From: Sphingopyxis yananensis
Lineage (GTDB): Bacteria > Pseudomonadota > Alphaproteobacteria > Sphingomonadales > Sphingomonadaceae
DNA: 64,000 nucleotides
Reading direction: 5' to 3'
Assembly: GCF_020687785.1 (NCBI RefSeq)
Contig: NZ_JAJEWI010000006.1
Coordinates: forward strand, 62,001-126,000
The translations under genes and the position numbers were made by a program. The notes under the pieces are model-generated. The model did not search any database, was not told the origin of the DNA, and saw only the letters and a program-made list of their open reading frames with translations. Shown piece after piece: positions 9,483-18,449 of the stretch (positions within the stretch are counted from its first letter, which is position 1; each line of letters begins with the position of its first letter).

Positions 9483-11030
9483 TTACACGGCCGCTTTGCC
9501 TGCATCTTCGCTATCCGCCTCTGTGTCGCGCAGCGTATCCAGATGCATCATCTTTTTGATGAACGGCGCAACCAGAATGACGAACACGCCAAAAGCAACG
9601 GCCCACAAGCCAATGGTGCCATATACTTGCAGCACCAATTCCTTGCCCGCACCTTCGCCGCTGGCCTTTTCCGAACCTGTTGCAGCGGCAATCAAGCCGG
9701 CCACAAAATTGCCGGTGGCCGATGCAAAGAACCATGTACCCATGATCAGGCTGGCCATATGCGCGGGGGCCAAGCGGTTCATCGCGCTAAGACCCACAGG
9801 TGACAAGCAAAGCTCACCCGTTGTGTGGAACAAATAGATCAGGAAAATGAACAGCACAGGCGTCGCCGCGCCCATTCCCACAGCCTCTGCACCCCATTTC
9901 AGGACAAAGAAGCCCAGACCCAATTGCAGCATCGCCAAGCCGAATTTCACGGGTGTCGATGGTTCCAGCTTGTGACGGCCAAGCCACGTCCACAGCATGG
10001 CGAACAAGGGCGCCAATGTGACAATGTAAATGGCGTTGATCGACTGGAACACCGACGCTGGCACACTGCCACGGTCCACATAACGGTCCGTAAACAAGTT
10101 CAGCGACGAACCTGCTTGTTCAAACAAAGCCCAGAACAGGATTGAACCGATAATCAGGAACATGGCCGCAAAGATGCGATCACGGTCTTCGCGTGGCAAT
10201 TTCACCACAGCCGTGAATATGACATAGGCCACCAAAATCGCGCCGCAGGTCCCCAGTAGAACACCCACAACCTGTTGATTTTGGACCAGCCACCAGCAGG
10301 CGACCACGGCCAACAAGCCCGTCAGATATAACAGCCATTCAAATTTCAGACCGAATTTACGCTCAGCCAGCACTTCGGGGTTTTCCGGTTCGCCGCGTCC
10401 CAGCAACAAAGGCTTGAACACAACAAAAACGATCAAGCCCAGCAACATGCCGACACCCGCCGCGCCAAAGCCATAGGCCCAGCCATAGCGTTCGCCCAAA
10501 TAACCGCACAGCAAGGAACCCAACGCCGCACCCAGGTTAATACCCATATAGAAAATGGTATAAGCACCATCACGGCGAACGTCTGTGCGCGGATATAATT
10601 GGCCCACGATCACGGAAATATTGGCTTTCAAAAAGCCGCTACCAACAATGATAAAGGCCAGAGCCAACCAAAATAGATTCAAATGGCTGGAGGTTTGACC
10701 ACCATCGCCTTCAAACCCCATCAAGAAATGCCCGACCGTTAGCAGTACTGCCCCATATAGCACGGCTTTGCGTTGCCCCAGCCAGCGGTCGGCCAAATAG
10801 CCACCCAGAACGGGGGTGATATATACCAGCGCCGTATAGCTGCCATAAATGACACCCGCTTCACCGTCCGAAAACAGCCAATGCTTGGTTAAATAGAAAA
10901 TGAGCAGGGCGCGCATTCCATAATAGGAAAAACGTTCCCACATCTCTGCGAAAAACAGGACAAATAGCCCCTTTGGATGCCCCAAGATGGTGCCTGCGGC
11001 ATCACCAGGCTGAGCATAGGCTTTGGTCAT
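9483..11030 (-). CDS. POT-family proton-dependent oligopeptide transporter
   Basis: Inner-membrane proton-coupled di-/tripeptide importer. The 515-residue protein has the POT signature WERFSYYGMRALL in the first helix and YTIFYMGINLGAALGSL in helix five, with about fourteen membrane segments, a slightly long loop rich in charged residues in the middle and a short acidic tail. The start at 11030 is chosen because GGGAAGGG lies directly upstream; an in-frame ATG 46 codons earlier would give a hydrophilic extension outside the family pattern. Peptidase-type neighbours (amidohydrolases downstream, S9 peptidase further on) fit peptide use. It diverges from the nitroreductase gene. Confidence 0.93.
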   Translation of the reverse strand: MTKAYAQPGDAAGTILGHPKGLFVLFFAEMWERFSYYGMRALLIFYLTKHWLFSDGEAGVIYGSYTALVYITPVLGGYLADRWLGQRKAVLYGAVLLTVGHFLMGFEGDGGQTSSHLNLFWLALAFIIVGSGFLKANISVIVGQLYPRTDVRRDGAYTIFYMGINLGAALGSLLCGYLGERYGWAYGFGAAGVGMLLGLIVFVVFKPLLLGRGEPENPEVLAERKFGLKFEWLLYLTGLLAVVACWWLVQNQQVVGVLLGTCGAILVAYVIFTAVVKLPREDRDRIFAAMFLIIGSILFWALFEQAGSSLNLFTDRYVDRGSVPASVFQSINAIYIVTLAPLFAMLWTWLGRHKLEPSTPVKFGLAMLQLGLGFFVLKWGAEAVGMGAATPVLFIFLIYLFHTTGELCLSPVGLSAMNRLAPAHMASLIMGTWFFASATGNFVAGLIAAATGSEKASGEGAGKELVLQVYGTIGLWAVAFGVFVILVAPFIKKMMHLDTLRDTEADSEDAGKAAV

Positions 11031-11217
11031 CGAGACCCTTCCCTCGAAATTGAACGTCCTCCCTCCATTACCGGAGGTTGATGATTTCAAATTAGCGACA
11101 AATTTCCGGAAAGAAAGAAAGTAATTGCGATGGAAACCATCAACATAGACTTCAATCCCTATTCTCATGTCCTTTTGCCGCTACCCAAGGCTTGCACGAA
11201 GCATCACCGCGCGCCAC

Positions 11218-11820
11218 ATGGATGACATGCTTAATGATTGCTCTTCACTGCTCGCCCATCTCAGTACGCGCCGCTCTGGCAAACCCCGCGACATGGTCGC
11301 CCCCGGCCCCAGCGAACAACAATTGCACAGCATGATCGAACAGGCCATGCGGTCCCCCGATCATGGCAAATTGGCACCGTGGCGATTTATCGAAATTGCG
11401 GCGGACCAACGCACAGCCTTTGCCAATATGCTGAAAAAAGCATGGATTGCCAGCAACCCCGGCGCCGCAAAGCTGGACCTGTCGGCGCTGGAACAATTTG
11501 CGGCGCAAGCCCCAGCATTGATTGTGTTACTGTCCACCCCCGTCCTGCCAAGCAAAATCCCCTTGTGGGAACAAAGCCTGTCGTCGGGCGCGGTGGCCAT
11601 GAATTTGCTGCACGCCGCCCATGCCCACGGCTTTGTCGGCAGTTGGATTACCGGCTGGGCCGCTTTTGACCCCATGGTCACCGCCAGCTTGGGCGGAACA
11701 GAGAATGACCAAATTGCTGGCTTCTTCTTCTTTGGCACGCCCAGCCTTCCCCTCGAAGAGCGTCCAAGGCCGCAAGCGCTAGACAAACTTACCCGCTGGG
11801 CCCCACCAACATCGGATTGA
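11218..11820 (+). CDS. Nitroreductase family FMN oxidoreductase (YdjA-like)
   Basis: A 200-residue cytoplasmic flavoprotein of the nitroreductase superfamily. The N-terminal RRSGKPRDM and the SPDHGKLAPWRF block match the YdjA-type subfamily, which binds FMN with the first Arg pair and reduces nitro or quinone substrates using NAD(P)H. The GSWITGWAAFD motif and the C-terminal GTPSLPLEERPRP segment are also typical. The start at 11218 is chosen because it fits the family N-terminus; an in-frame ATG lies 17 codons earlier. It is monocistronic, bounded by a terminator. The natural substrate is unknown. Confidence 0.85.
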   Translation: MDDMLNDCSSLLAHLSTRRSGKPRDMVAPGPSEQQLHSMIEQAMRSPDHGKLAPWRFIEIAADQRTAFANMLKKAWIASNPGAAKLDLSALEQFAAQAPALIVLLSTPVLPSKIPLWEQSLSSGAVAMNLLHAAHAHGFVGSWITGWAAFDPMVTASLGGTENDQIAGFFFFGTPSLPLEERPRPQALDKLTRWAPPTSD

Positions 11821-11827
11821 CAAGGTC

Positions 11828-11868
11828 CGGAAAAGGCCCTGTCACATCTGAATTCGGGCCTTTTTCCG
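11828..11868 (+). terminator. Terminator of the nitroreductase gene
   Basis: CGGAAAAGGCCC pairs with GGGCCTTTTTCCG with one bulged base and a sixteen-base loop, starting seven bases after the stop codon. Confidence 0.65.
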
Positions 11869-11872
11869 TTAT

Positions 11873-11901
11873 TTGACTGTTATGCTGTCTTATGGCATTA
11901 A
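11873..11901 (+). promoter_or_regulatory. Candidate promoter giving a leaderless gntR-type transcript
   Basis: TTGACT at 11873-11878 and a CATTAA -10-like hexamer at 11896-11901 are 17 bases apart, placing the transcription start at or within a base or two of the ATG at 11908. No Shine-Dalgarno sequence lies before that ATG, consistent with leaderless translation. Confidence 0.4.
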
Positions 11902-11907
11902 CTCGCC

Positions 11908-12255
11908 ATGCTCGACCAATCCAAGCCCGTCTATCAGCGTCTGCGTGACGTCATCGCCAATGCGATTTTGGACGGGCAATTTGGGGACGGCGACATGCTA
12001 CCGTCTGTTCGATCCTTGGCCGCAGAACAAGGCGTTAACCCGCTAACCGTAGCCAAAGCCTATCAAAGCTTTCAGGACGAAGGGTTGGTCATCGTCAAGC
12101 GCGGTGTTGGCATGTTCGTCTCCGACGGTGCAACCGCTCGTTTGCGCACCATGATGCGGGACGATTTTCTGACCAACATATGGCCCCCCGTCGCGGAACA
12201 AATGCGCCGCATTGGGCTGGACGCCCGCGCGCTGATTGACGCGGTGGACGCCTGA
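11908..12255 (+). CDS. GntR family regulator, YtrA subfamily
   Basis: A 115-residue transcription factor. Residues 8-75 are a GntR winged helix-turn-helix: YQRLRDVIANAILDGQF, the GDMLPSVRSLAAE recognition region and the NPLTVAKAYQ helix. The C-terminus is a short 40-residue dimerisation helix pair rather than an effector-binding domain, as in YtrA proteins that usually control ABC transporter genes. No ABC transporter is next to it here, so the target is not obvious. No ribosome site precedes the ATG, and the promoter position suggests a leaderless message. The next gene, for sugar nucleotide synthesis, is 147 bases away. Confidence 0.88.
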   Translation: MLDQSKPVYQRLRDVIANAILDGQFGDGDMLPSVRSLAAEQGVNPLTVAKAYQSFQDEGLVIVKRGVGMFVSDGATARLRTMMRDDFLTNIWPPVAEQMRRIGLDARALIDAVDA

Positions 12256-12402
12256 ACATCGCTTCGCGGCGACCCTTCACCATAAAAAGCCGCCCATCCT
12301 ATCTATGGTCGGTCTTGCCAAATCCCCGCATCCGATAGAAACCCTCTTCGGCCCATGGCCAGCCCACCGTCCCTTCAGCCCGCAGCAGAATGACCACAGG
12401 AT

Positions 12403-13503
12403 ATGACCCAACAGATTCAGCCCATCATCTTGTGCGGCGGCGCGGGTTCGCGCTTGTGGCCCGAATCACGGGGGCAGCGGGCCAAGCAATTTTTAAGGCT
12501 GGCGGGCGCGTCATCCTTGTTACAACAAAGCGTGTCGCGCATTTCCACGCCAGATTTTGCACCGCCGCTGATCATCTGCGGCCCCGACCATATCGCCCCC
12601 ATCCACGATCAGCTACAAGGACAAGATTATCGGCTGTTGGTGGAACCCGCCGCACGGGGCACAGCGGCGGCCATTGCTTTGGCGACGGCTTATCATTTGC
12701 CCACCACCGACATGGCCACACCGCTGCCCATGGATTCCGCACAGGGCAGCAGCCCCTTGTTGTTGGTCATGCCCAGCGACCATATTATCACCGATATTCC
12801 AGCCTTTCACCGCGCGGTCACCGAGGCCGCCCCGCTGGCCCAGCAAGGCTGGATCGTGACCTTTGGCATCACCCCCCATGCGCCGGAAACCGGCTTTGGC
12901 TATATTGCGGCGGGCGAACCCATTGACGATGCGGGCTTTGCCGTCACACGCTTCATTGAAAAGCCGAGCCAGCGAAATGCCGAAGCAATGCTGGCGGCGG
13001 GCGGATATAGTTGGAACGCTGGCATTTTCCTGTTTCGCGCCGACCGTATGGCACAGGCCATGACCCAGCATTGCCCCGCCATTTATCAAGCGGCCCATGC
13101 GGCCCTGCATTCGGCCCAGCATGATCATGACGCCAAGCAAAATGTCATCTTGGCCGATGCCACCAGCTTTGCCGCCGCGCCCAGCAATAGCATCGACTAT
13201 GCAGTGATGGAGCATGACCGACGCGTCGCCGTGGTGCCGGTCGATATGGGCTGGTCCGATATCGGCAATTGGTCCGCTGTCCACGCGCTGGCGGGCAAAG
13301 ACGCCCATGATAACGCCGTCACTGGCCAAGCATGGCTGCACGCCAGCCACGGCAATTTGGTCCGTGCTGGCGGTAAGCGCGTCTCGCTGATCGGCATAGA
13401 GGGGCTGGCTGTGGTGGTGGACGGCGATGATATTTTAATCCTGCCCTTGGACCACAGCCAAGATGTGCGGCTGGCGGCCCAGCAGGATGCAAGCGGCGCC
13501 TAA
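12403..13503 (+). CDS. Mannose-1-phosphate guanylyltransferase
   Basis: Makes GDP-mannose from mannose-1-phosphate and GTP for exopolysaccharide or lipopolysaccharide. The 366-residue protein has the nucleotide-binding LCGGAGSRLWPESR near residues 10-23, the KQF catalytic motif, the ITPHAPETGFGYI block, EKP, the WNAGIF motif and DMGWSDIGNW near the C-terminus. It is the short form with only the nucleotidyltransferase domain and a left-handed helix tail, without the phosphomannose isomerase domain of the bifunctional type. ATG follows an AGGA-like site. The 3' end overlaps the convergent regulator by four bases. Confidence 0.92.
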   Translation: MTQQIQPIILCGGAGSRLWPESRGQRAKQFLRLAGASSLLQQSVSRISTPDFAPPLIICGPDHIAPIHDQLQGQDYRLLVEPAARGTAAAIALATAYHLPTTDMATPLPMDSAQGSSPLLLVMPSDHIITDIPAFHRAVTEAAPLAQQGWIVTFGITPHAPETGFGYIAAGEPIDDAGFAVTRFIEKPSQRNAEAMLAAGGYSWNAGIFLFRADRMAQAMTQHCPAIYQAAHAALHSAQHDHDAKQNVILADATSFAAAPSNSIDYAVMEHDRRVAVVPVDMGWSDIGNWSAVHALAGKDAHDNAVTGQAWLHASHGNLVRAGGKRVSLIGIEGLAVVVDGDDILILPLDHSQDVRLAAQQDASGA

Positions 13504-14891
13504 TCGCCCACAAAGTCAAAGGGGCTGACGCTGCGTTCGCCATCACGAATGCGAAGACCGCGCCCAAACGGCGGCAAAGATCGCTGCGCGCAATTCGGCC
13601 GCGTACAGCGCCGACACCCCAGCCCAATCTGCGCCGCCGGACTGCGCATCAAATCCAACCCCCGCGCGGCAACCAATGGCGCGGCCAATTTGGCCTCCAC
13701 CCCAACACACACCGCAAAGCGTCCCTGCGCCCCGCCGCCCATCAAGCCCGATGCTTCCACCGCGCGGCTTTGGGTGAACCAGCGACTGCCATCTTCCAAT
13801 TCGATCAATTCTGAGACCGTTTCCCCCACCCGCGCAAAGGATTCATGAATGGACCATAAGGGACAACGCGCCCCACCATCCACCAAGAGCGACTGGCTAG
13901 CCCCCAAATAACGTTTGCTGACTTGGCCAGCGCGATCGACCCGCAACAAGAAAAAGGGCAATCCCCGCGCCCCCACGCGCTGCAAGGTCGTCAAGCGGTG
14001 CGCGACCTGTTCAAAACTGGCCCCGAACCGGCGTTGCAGCAACAGCAAGTCATATCCGGTCGTGTCACACGCACGCAGAAAACGGCCATAGGGCATCATC
14101 AATGCCGCTGCGAAATATTGCACAATATGGCGTTCAAATAATTTGGCCGACGCATGATCGGCAAAGCCTGCACTGGCCACCAAGGCGTGAATATCGGCCT
14201 TTACCTCTATTTGCGCCAAGGCCGCTGCGGCTTGAAAGGTCCGCGATGCGGGTTGCAGCAACTCGTTCAACATCAACTGGCGTGCGTGCCAATCCAGCCA
14301 GCGCAACCGATCAGGCATGACATCCACCGGCAAAATGCGGATACCCAATTGGTGGCGCGTGCGCAGCCGTTCTGCGATCGTGCCATACAAGTCCCCGCCC
14401 GCCAAACGCAGTTCATCGGCCAGTTCCTCGGCTTTTTGGTCCAGATCGGCAAAATGATTGCGCCAATTCTCTATGGCGCGCCGCGCCGCCTCTACCTCTG
14501 GCGCTTCATTGGACGCAGCAGTGGGCGTTACCTCGTCCGCCGAATCGAACAATCGGGCAAAGGCCGCCGCCGTCGCGGGTGCTACATGCAGCCATTCTTC
14601 GACATCTTCGGGCCTTATGCCTAAATCTGCAAAGCGCGGCTCGGCCAATCGGCGGCGCAGGCCCGCTGCCCCGCCCCTTATTTCCTCCGCCGCCAAGGCT
14701 GCGGGGTCAAAGCCAAAACGCTCAGCCAGCCGGATGATGACGGTGGCGGAGATCGGTCGCTGTCCATGCTCTATCAAGTTCAAATAGCTGGCAGAAATAT
14801 CTAACGCCTCGGCCATAGCCGCTTGCGTCAGGCCAGCGGCACGCCGTGTTTTGCGCACCGCCGCGCCTGCGAAAATCTTGCGGTCAGCCAT
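13500..14891 (-). CDS. RamB/ScfR-type transcriptional regulator (HTH, ImmA/IrrE-like, DUF2083)
   Basis: A 463-residue regulator with an N-terminal XRE helix-turn-helix (residues about 8-64), a central ImmA/IrrE-like domain (about 180-290) and a C-terminal DUF2083 domain with a CRRC-x5-C cysteine set near the end. This is the family of short-chain acyl-CoA responsive regulators, including RamB, which controls glyoxylate-cycle genes. The zinc-protease HExxH expected in true ImmA proteins is not present, as usual in this subfamily. It is divergent from isocitrate lyase, 164 bases apart, so aceA and itself are the probable targets. A TGTAAA palindrome lies just upstream of its own start. Confidence 0.88.
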   Translation of the reverse strand: MADRKIFAGAAVRKTRRAAGLTQAAMAEALDISASYLNLIEHGQRPISATVIIRLAERFGFDPAALAAEEIRGGAAGLRRRLAEPRFADLGIRPEDVEEWLHVAPATAAAFARLFDSADEVTPTAASNEAPEVEAARRAIENWRNHFADLDQKAEELADELRLAGGDLYGTIAERLRTRHQLGIRILPVDVMPDRLRWLDWHARQLMLNELLQPASRTFQAAAALAQIEVKADIHALVASAGFADHASAKLFERHIVQYFAAALMMPYGRFLRACDTTGYDLLLLQRRFGASFEQVAHRLTTLQRVGARGLPFFLLRVDRAGQVSKRYLGASQSLLVDGGARCPLWSIHESFARVGETVSELIELEDGSRWFTQSRAVEASGLMGGGAQGRFAVCVGVEAKLAAPLVAARGLDLMRSPAAQIGLGCRRCTRPNCAQRSLPPFGRGLRIRDGERSVSPFDFVGD

Positions 14892-14896
14892 AATAT

Positions 14897-14912
14897 TGTA
14901 AATTCCTTTACA
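14897..14912. promoter_or_regulatory. Candidate operator, TGTAAA palindrome
   Basis: TGTAAA-TTCC-TTTACA is a perfect 6-4-6 palindrome beginning six bases before the regulator start codon. A further TTTACA half site follows at 14915-14920. The position between divergent regulator and aceA genes suggests binding by the regulator. Confidence 0.5.
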
Positions 14913-15055
14913 TATTTACACGCAAATATGCACTCAAAGCGGAATTTTCACAAGATTTATTGACAAAGATTTTCATATTTAGCCGAAAGATCGGCACAAC
15001 AGGCTCATCACTCGCCAGCCAGACATGCGGCGTGACTTATTTAAGGATGACCATC

Positions 15056-16648
15056 ATGAGCTATTCGGACGATATGGCGCAAGCCGGCAACATCATTCGC
15101 GACCAAGACGGTCGCTGGGACGCCATCGCGGCTGAAAATGTTGCCCGTATGCGCGCCCAGAATAAGTTCAAAACTGGCCTCGACATTGCTCGCTACACCG
15201 CCCGCATCATGCGCGCTGACATGGCCGCTTATGACGCAGACCCTGCAAATTACACCCAGTCGCTGGGCTGCTGGCACGGCTTTATCGCCCAGCAAAAAAT
15301 GATCTCGATCAAAAAACATTTCGGCACCACCAAGGGCCGCTATATTTACCTGTCGGGCTGGATGATCGCCGCCCTCCGCAGCGAATTTGGCCCCCTGCCC
15401 GACCAATCGATGCATGAAAAGACCTGCGTTCCTGCCTTGATCGAAGAAATCTACACCTTCCTGCGTCAGGCGGACGCCCGCGAATTGGGCGGCCTGTTCC
15501 GTGACCTCGACGCTGCCCGCGAAGCTGGCGACGATGTCAAAGCCAAGCAAATTCAGCATGCCATCGACAATCATGAAACCCATGTTGTTCCCATTATCGC
15601 CGACATTGACGCTGGCTTTGGCAACGCAGAGGCCACCTATTTGCTGGCGAAAAAGATGATCGAAGCTGGGGCTTGCGCGCTGCAAATCGAAAATCAGGTG
15701 TCGGACGAAAAGCAATGCGGTCACCAAGACGGCAAGGTTACCGTTCCGCACGAAGATTTCCTGCAGAAAATCCGTGCCTTGCGCTACGCCTTTATGGAAA
15801 TGGGCGTCGAAGACGGCGTGATTGTCGCCCGCACCGACAGCCTGGGCGCTGGCCTGACCAAGCAGATCGCCTTCACCCGCGAACCCGGCGATTTGGGCGA
15901 CCAATATAATGCGTTCTTGGACTGCGAAGAAGTCACCGGCGCTGGCAACCCTGGCGACGTGCTGATCAACCGCGACGGCAAATTGCTGCGTCCCAAGCGC
16001 CTGCCATCGAACCTGTTCCAATTCCGTTCGGGAACGGGCGAAGACCGCTGCGTGCTGGACTGCATCACCAGCCTGCAAAATGGTGCCGACCTGCTGTGGA
16101 TCGAAACCGAAAAGCCGCATATCGAACAAATTGCTGGCATGGTGGACCGCATCCGCGAAGTCATCCCCAATGCCAAGCTGGCCTATAACAACTCGCCCAG
16201 CTTTAACTGGACGCTGAACTTCCGCCAGCAAGTGTTCGACGCATGGCAAGCCGAGGGCAAGGACGTCTCCGCCTATGATCGCGCCAAGCTGATGAGCGTG
16301 GATTATGATGGCACTGATCTGTCGAACGAAGCCGACACGCGCATTCAAAACTTCCAGCGCGACTCTGCCAAGCGGGCCGGTATCTTCCACCACCTGATCA
16401 CGCTGCCGACCTATCACACCGCCGCTTTGTCGACCGACAATTTGGCCAAGGAATATTTCGGCGAGCAAGGCATGCTCGGCTATGTTGGCGGCGTCCAGCG
16501 CAAGGAAATCCGCCAAGGCATCGCTTGCGTGAAGCACCAAAACATGTCGGGCAGCGACATTGGCGATGACCATAAAGAATATTTCGCTGGTGAAGCCGCT
16601 TTGAAGGCAGCAGGCAAAGACAATACGATGAACCAATTTGCTGCTTAA
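15056..16648 (+). CDS. aceA: Isocitrate lyase (long proteobacterial type)
   Basis: Cleaves isocitrate to glyoxylate and succinate, the first step of the glyoxylate shunt, allowing growth on acetate and fatty acids. The 530-residue protein has the catalytic motif KQCGH with Cys221, the ADIDAGFGNAEATYLL Mg-binding region before it, and the ARTDS block after it. It belongs to the ~530-residue isocitrate lyase group, longer than the E. coli enzyme. Start at 15056 is chosen because AAGGA lies nine bases upstream; longer in-frame starts would add a non-family extension. It is divergent from the RamB/ScfR-type regulator and ends with two hairpins. Confidence 0.95.
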   Translation: MSYSDDMAQAGNIIRDQDGRWDAIAAENVARMRAQNKFKTGLDIARYTARIMRADMAAYDADPANYTQSLGCWHGFIAQQKMISIKKHFGTTKGRYIYLSGWMIAALRSEFGPLPDQSMHEKTCVPALIEEIYTFLRQADARELGGLFRDLDAAREAGDDVKAKQIQHAIDNHETHVVPIIADIDAGFGNAEATYLLAKKMIEAGACALQIENQVSDEKQCGHQDGKVTVPHEDFLQKIRALRYAFMEMGVEDGVIVARTDSLGAGLTKQIAFTREPGDLGDQYNAFLDCEEVTGAGNPGDVLINRDGKLLRPKRLPSNLFQFRSGTGEDRCVLDCITSLQNGADLLWIETEKPHIEQIAGMVDRIREVIPNAKLAYNNSPSFNWTLNFRQQVFDAWQAEGKDVSAYDRAKLMSVDYDGTDLSNEADTRIQNFQRDSAKRAGIFHHLITLPTYHTAALSTDNLAKEYFGEQGMLGYVGGVQRKEIRQGIACVKHQNMSGSDIGDDHKEYFAGEAALKAAGKDNTMNQFAA

Positions 16649-16656
16649 TTTGATTT

Positions 16657-16689
16657 GAAGCCGATGCGGACCCGCATCCCATTGGCTTC
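16657..16689 (+). repeat. Inverted repeat after aceA
   Basis: GAAGCC and GGCTTC enclose an inner ATGCGG/CCGCAT stem, nine bases after the aceA stop. No T run follows, so it is more likely an mRNA-end stabiliser than a terminator. Confidence 0.5.
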
Positions 16690-16718
16690 ATGACCATCTT
16701 TCCTGGGGAGGAAAGCTT

Positions 16719-16755
16719 ACCCGTCGGACCTGACATCAGGTTCGGCGGGTATTTT
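16719..16755 (+). terminator. Terminator downstream of aceA
   Basis: ACCCG pairs with CGGGT around an inner ACCTGA/TCAGGT stem with a two-base loop, followed by ATTTTCTT. Confidence 0.65.
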
Positions 16756-16868
16756 CTTGTGAAAATTCATCGACTTGATTTCCACGCCTCCCCGTTGATA
16801 CAAAAGGATATAATTTCGGCGCGTCTAGGATTTTTTCAAACAAAAGAACGGCTTCCCATCCGCCGCGC

Positions 16869-16897
16869 TTGATAAAATATGCCTATCATGCTTAATG
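16869..16897 (+). promoter_or_regulatory. Candidate promoter of the WYL-like gene
   Basis: TTGATA at 16869-16874 and TTAATG at 16892-16897 with a 17-base spacer, 31 bases before the ATG. Confidence 0.35.
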
Positions 16898-16928
16898 ACA
16901 GGCTTCACAACCTTAACAGCGAAAATTC

Positions 16929-17228
16929 ATGACCGATACCCGCATGACCATGATGGAAGCCATCGCCCGTCGGCGCCGTGTTACGGCCCGCTACAATGGC
17001 ACCATGTTGGACCTCGCCCCGCATTTAATGTTCGAACGCCATGGCGATTTGTTTATCAGCGCACTGAACATCAACAAAAAATGGCGGTCGGACGAAGAAC
17101 CACGCTTGGGCAATTTCAAGCTGATCGGTTTGGACGCTGCCGAGGTCTTGGACGAAGAGTTTGAACCGATCCCGTCCTTTACGCCGACCCCGCCGCATGA
17201 CGACGCTATTTTGGTTTTGGCCGTCTAA
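16929..17228 (+). CDS. Small WYL-like single-domain protein
   Basis: A 99-residue protein without signal peptide or membrane segment. The pattern (RRRRVTARYNG, then APHLMFERHGDLFISAL, then FKLIGLDAAEVL and a final EEFEPIPSF) follows the strand order of WYL domains, which bind ligands or nucleic acid, but no DNA-binding domain is attached. The WYL assignment is my reading of a weak pattern; it could also be a lineage-specific protein of unknown function. It stands alone, with its own candidate promoter and a shared terminator. Confidence 0.6.
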   Translation: MTDTRMTMMEAIARRRRVTARYNGTMLDLAPHLMFERHGDLFISALNINKKWRSDEEPRLGNFKLIGLDAAEVLDEEFEPIPSFTPTPPHDDAILVLAV

Positions 17229-17304
17229 AACCACCGAATTTCAACGGCTGCGACACAGGCGATATTTGTCACCTGCGCTATCCGCGCCGCACGACAGACA
17301 TAAG

Positions 17305-17338
17305 AAAGCCCGCCATGCGACCTTGCATGGCGGGCTTT
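17305..17338. terminator. Bidirectional terminator between the WYL-like gene and terC
   Basis: AAAGCCCGCCATGC and its exact complement form a 14-base stem with a six-base loop, flanked by A and T runs, so it can serve both converging genes. Confidence 0.85.
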
Positions 17339-17359
17339 TATCGTCATGGTGCCGGACGT

Positions 17360-18385
17360 TTAGCCTTTTGGTTCAACCAACCCGTCCGCATCATCTTCGC
17401 CAATGGGGTGCAATGGCTCGCCCTTGGTTTTCATCAACGACCAAATCACACCGCCCGCAATCAAACCAAAGGTCACCGCGAGGCTGATGACTGGCGGGAA
17501 TTTGCCGCCGCCCATCACAAAGTCCGCGATAAAGATCTTGGACCCGATGAACACCAGCACCAATGCCAGCGCATATTTCAGATAATGGAAACGATGCACC
17601 ATCGCCGCCAAAGCGAAATATAGCGCACGCAAACCCAAAATCGCCATAATATTGGACGTATAAACAATGAAGCTGTCGGTGGTGATCGCCAAAATGGCGG
17701 GCACGCTGTCGACAGCGAACACCAAGTCCGCCAAGTTAATAACGATCAGCGCCAACAACAAAGGCGTCGCGGCATTGACCATTTTGCCCGTTTTTTCGTT
17801 GGGCACTTTGACCAAGAATTTTTCGCCATGCAGGTCCGCCGTCACCGGAATATGGTTGGATAGCCACCGCACAAAGGGGTTGCCCTTGACGTCCATCGGC
17901 TTGTCATCGGTGAACAGCATCTTGATGCCGGTGAAAATCAGGAAGGCCGCGAACAAATATAATATCCACGCCTGACCGCTGACCAACGCCACGCCGCCTG
18001 CAATCATCAAGCCGCGCAGGATGATGACCGCCAAAATACCCCATAACAAGGCACGATATTGATATTTGGGCGGAATAGCAAAAGCCGTGAAAATCAATGA
18101 TATGACAAAGATATTGTCAATCGACAGGGCCTTTTCGATGAAATAGCCCGTATAATATTCCACACCGGCTTGGCTGCCCTTTTGCAGCCAAATCCACGCA
18201 CCAAAAGCCATGGCGATGCCAATATAGAAAACGGAAAGCTTCAAACTTTCCGCAACGCCCATTTCCTTATTTTCCTTGTGCAAAAAGCCAAGGTCAAAGG
18301 CCGTCAAGGCAATCACGATGGCCAGAAACACCAGCCAAAACCAGACTGGCGTCCCCAGCCAATCCATCGATAAAAATTCCATCAT
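17360..18385 (-). CDS. TerC/Alx family integral membrane protein
   Basis: A 341-residue inner-membrane protein with about nine hydrophobic helices. The TerC family signature is clear: the LTAFDLGFLHKENKE segment, the FIEKALSIDNIFVI motif with conserved acidic residue, and the repeat NLADLVFAVDSVPAI in the second half. Members include Alx, a manganese exporter, and tellurite-resistance TerC; metal-ion export is the likely role. Two ATGs lie at 18385 and 18382, with a poor ribosome site. Upstream in the same direction is a 59-residue basic ORF and a structured leader, suggesting post-transcriptional control. Confidence 0.92.
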   Translation of the reverse strand: MMEFLSMDWLGTPVWFWLVFLAIVIALTAFDLGFLHKENKEMGVAESLKLSVFYIGIAMAFGAWIWLQKGSQAGVEYYTGYFIEKALSIDNIFVISLIFTAFAIPPKYQYRALLWGILAVIILRGLMIAGGVALVSGQAWILYLFAAFLIFTGIKMLFTDDKPMDVKGNPFVRWLSNHIPVTADLHGEKFLVKVPNEKTGKMVNAATPLLLALIVINLADLVFAVDSVPAILAITTDSFIVYTSNIMAILGLRALYFALAAMVHRFHYLKYALALVLVFIGSKIFIADFVMGGGKFPPVISLAVTFGLIAGGVIWSLMKTKGEPLHPIGEDDADGLVEPKG

Positions 18386-18449
18386 ATTATCCGATCATTG
18401 CGCCCATATCAGACAGGGGGTCTCGCGAAATTTCATGCGATTTCGCACG

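Noticed and set aside
15041-16636. 531-codon open frame antisense to aceA
   Set aside because: Low-complexity shadow caused by codon bias of aceA; no ribosome site and no recognisable domain, while aceA itself has full catalytic motifs.
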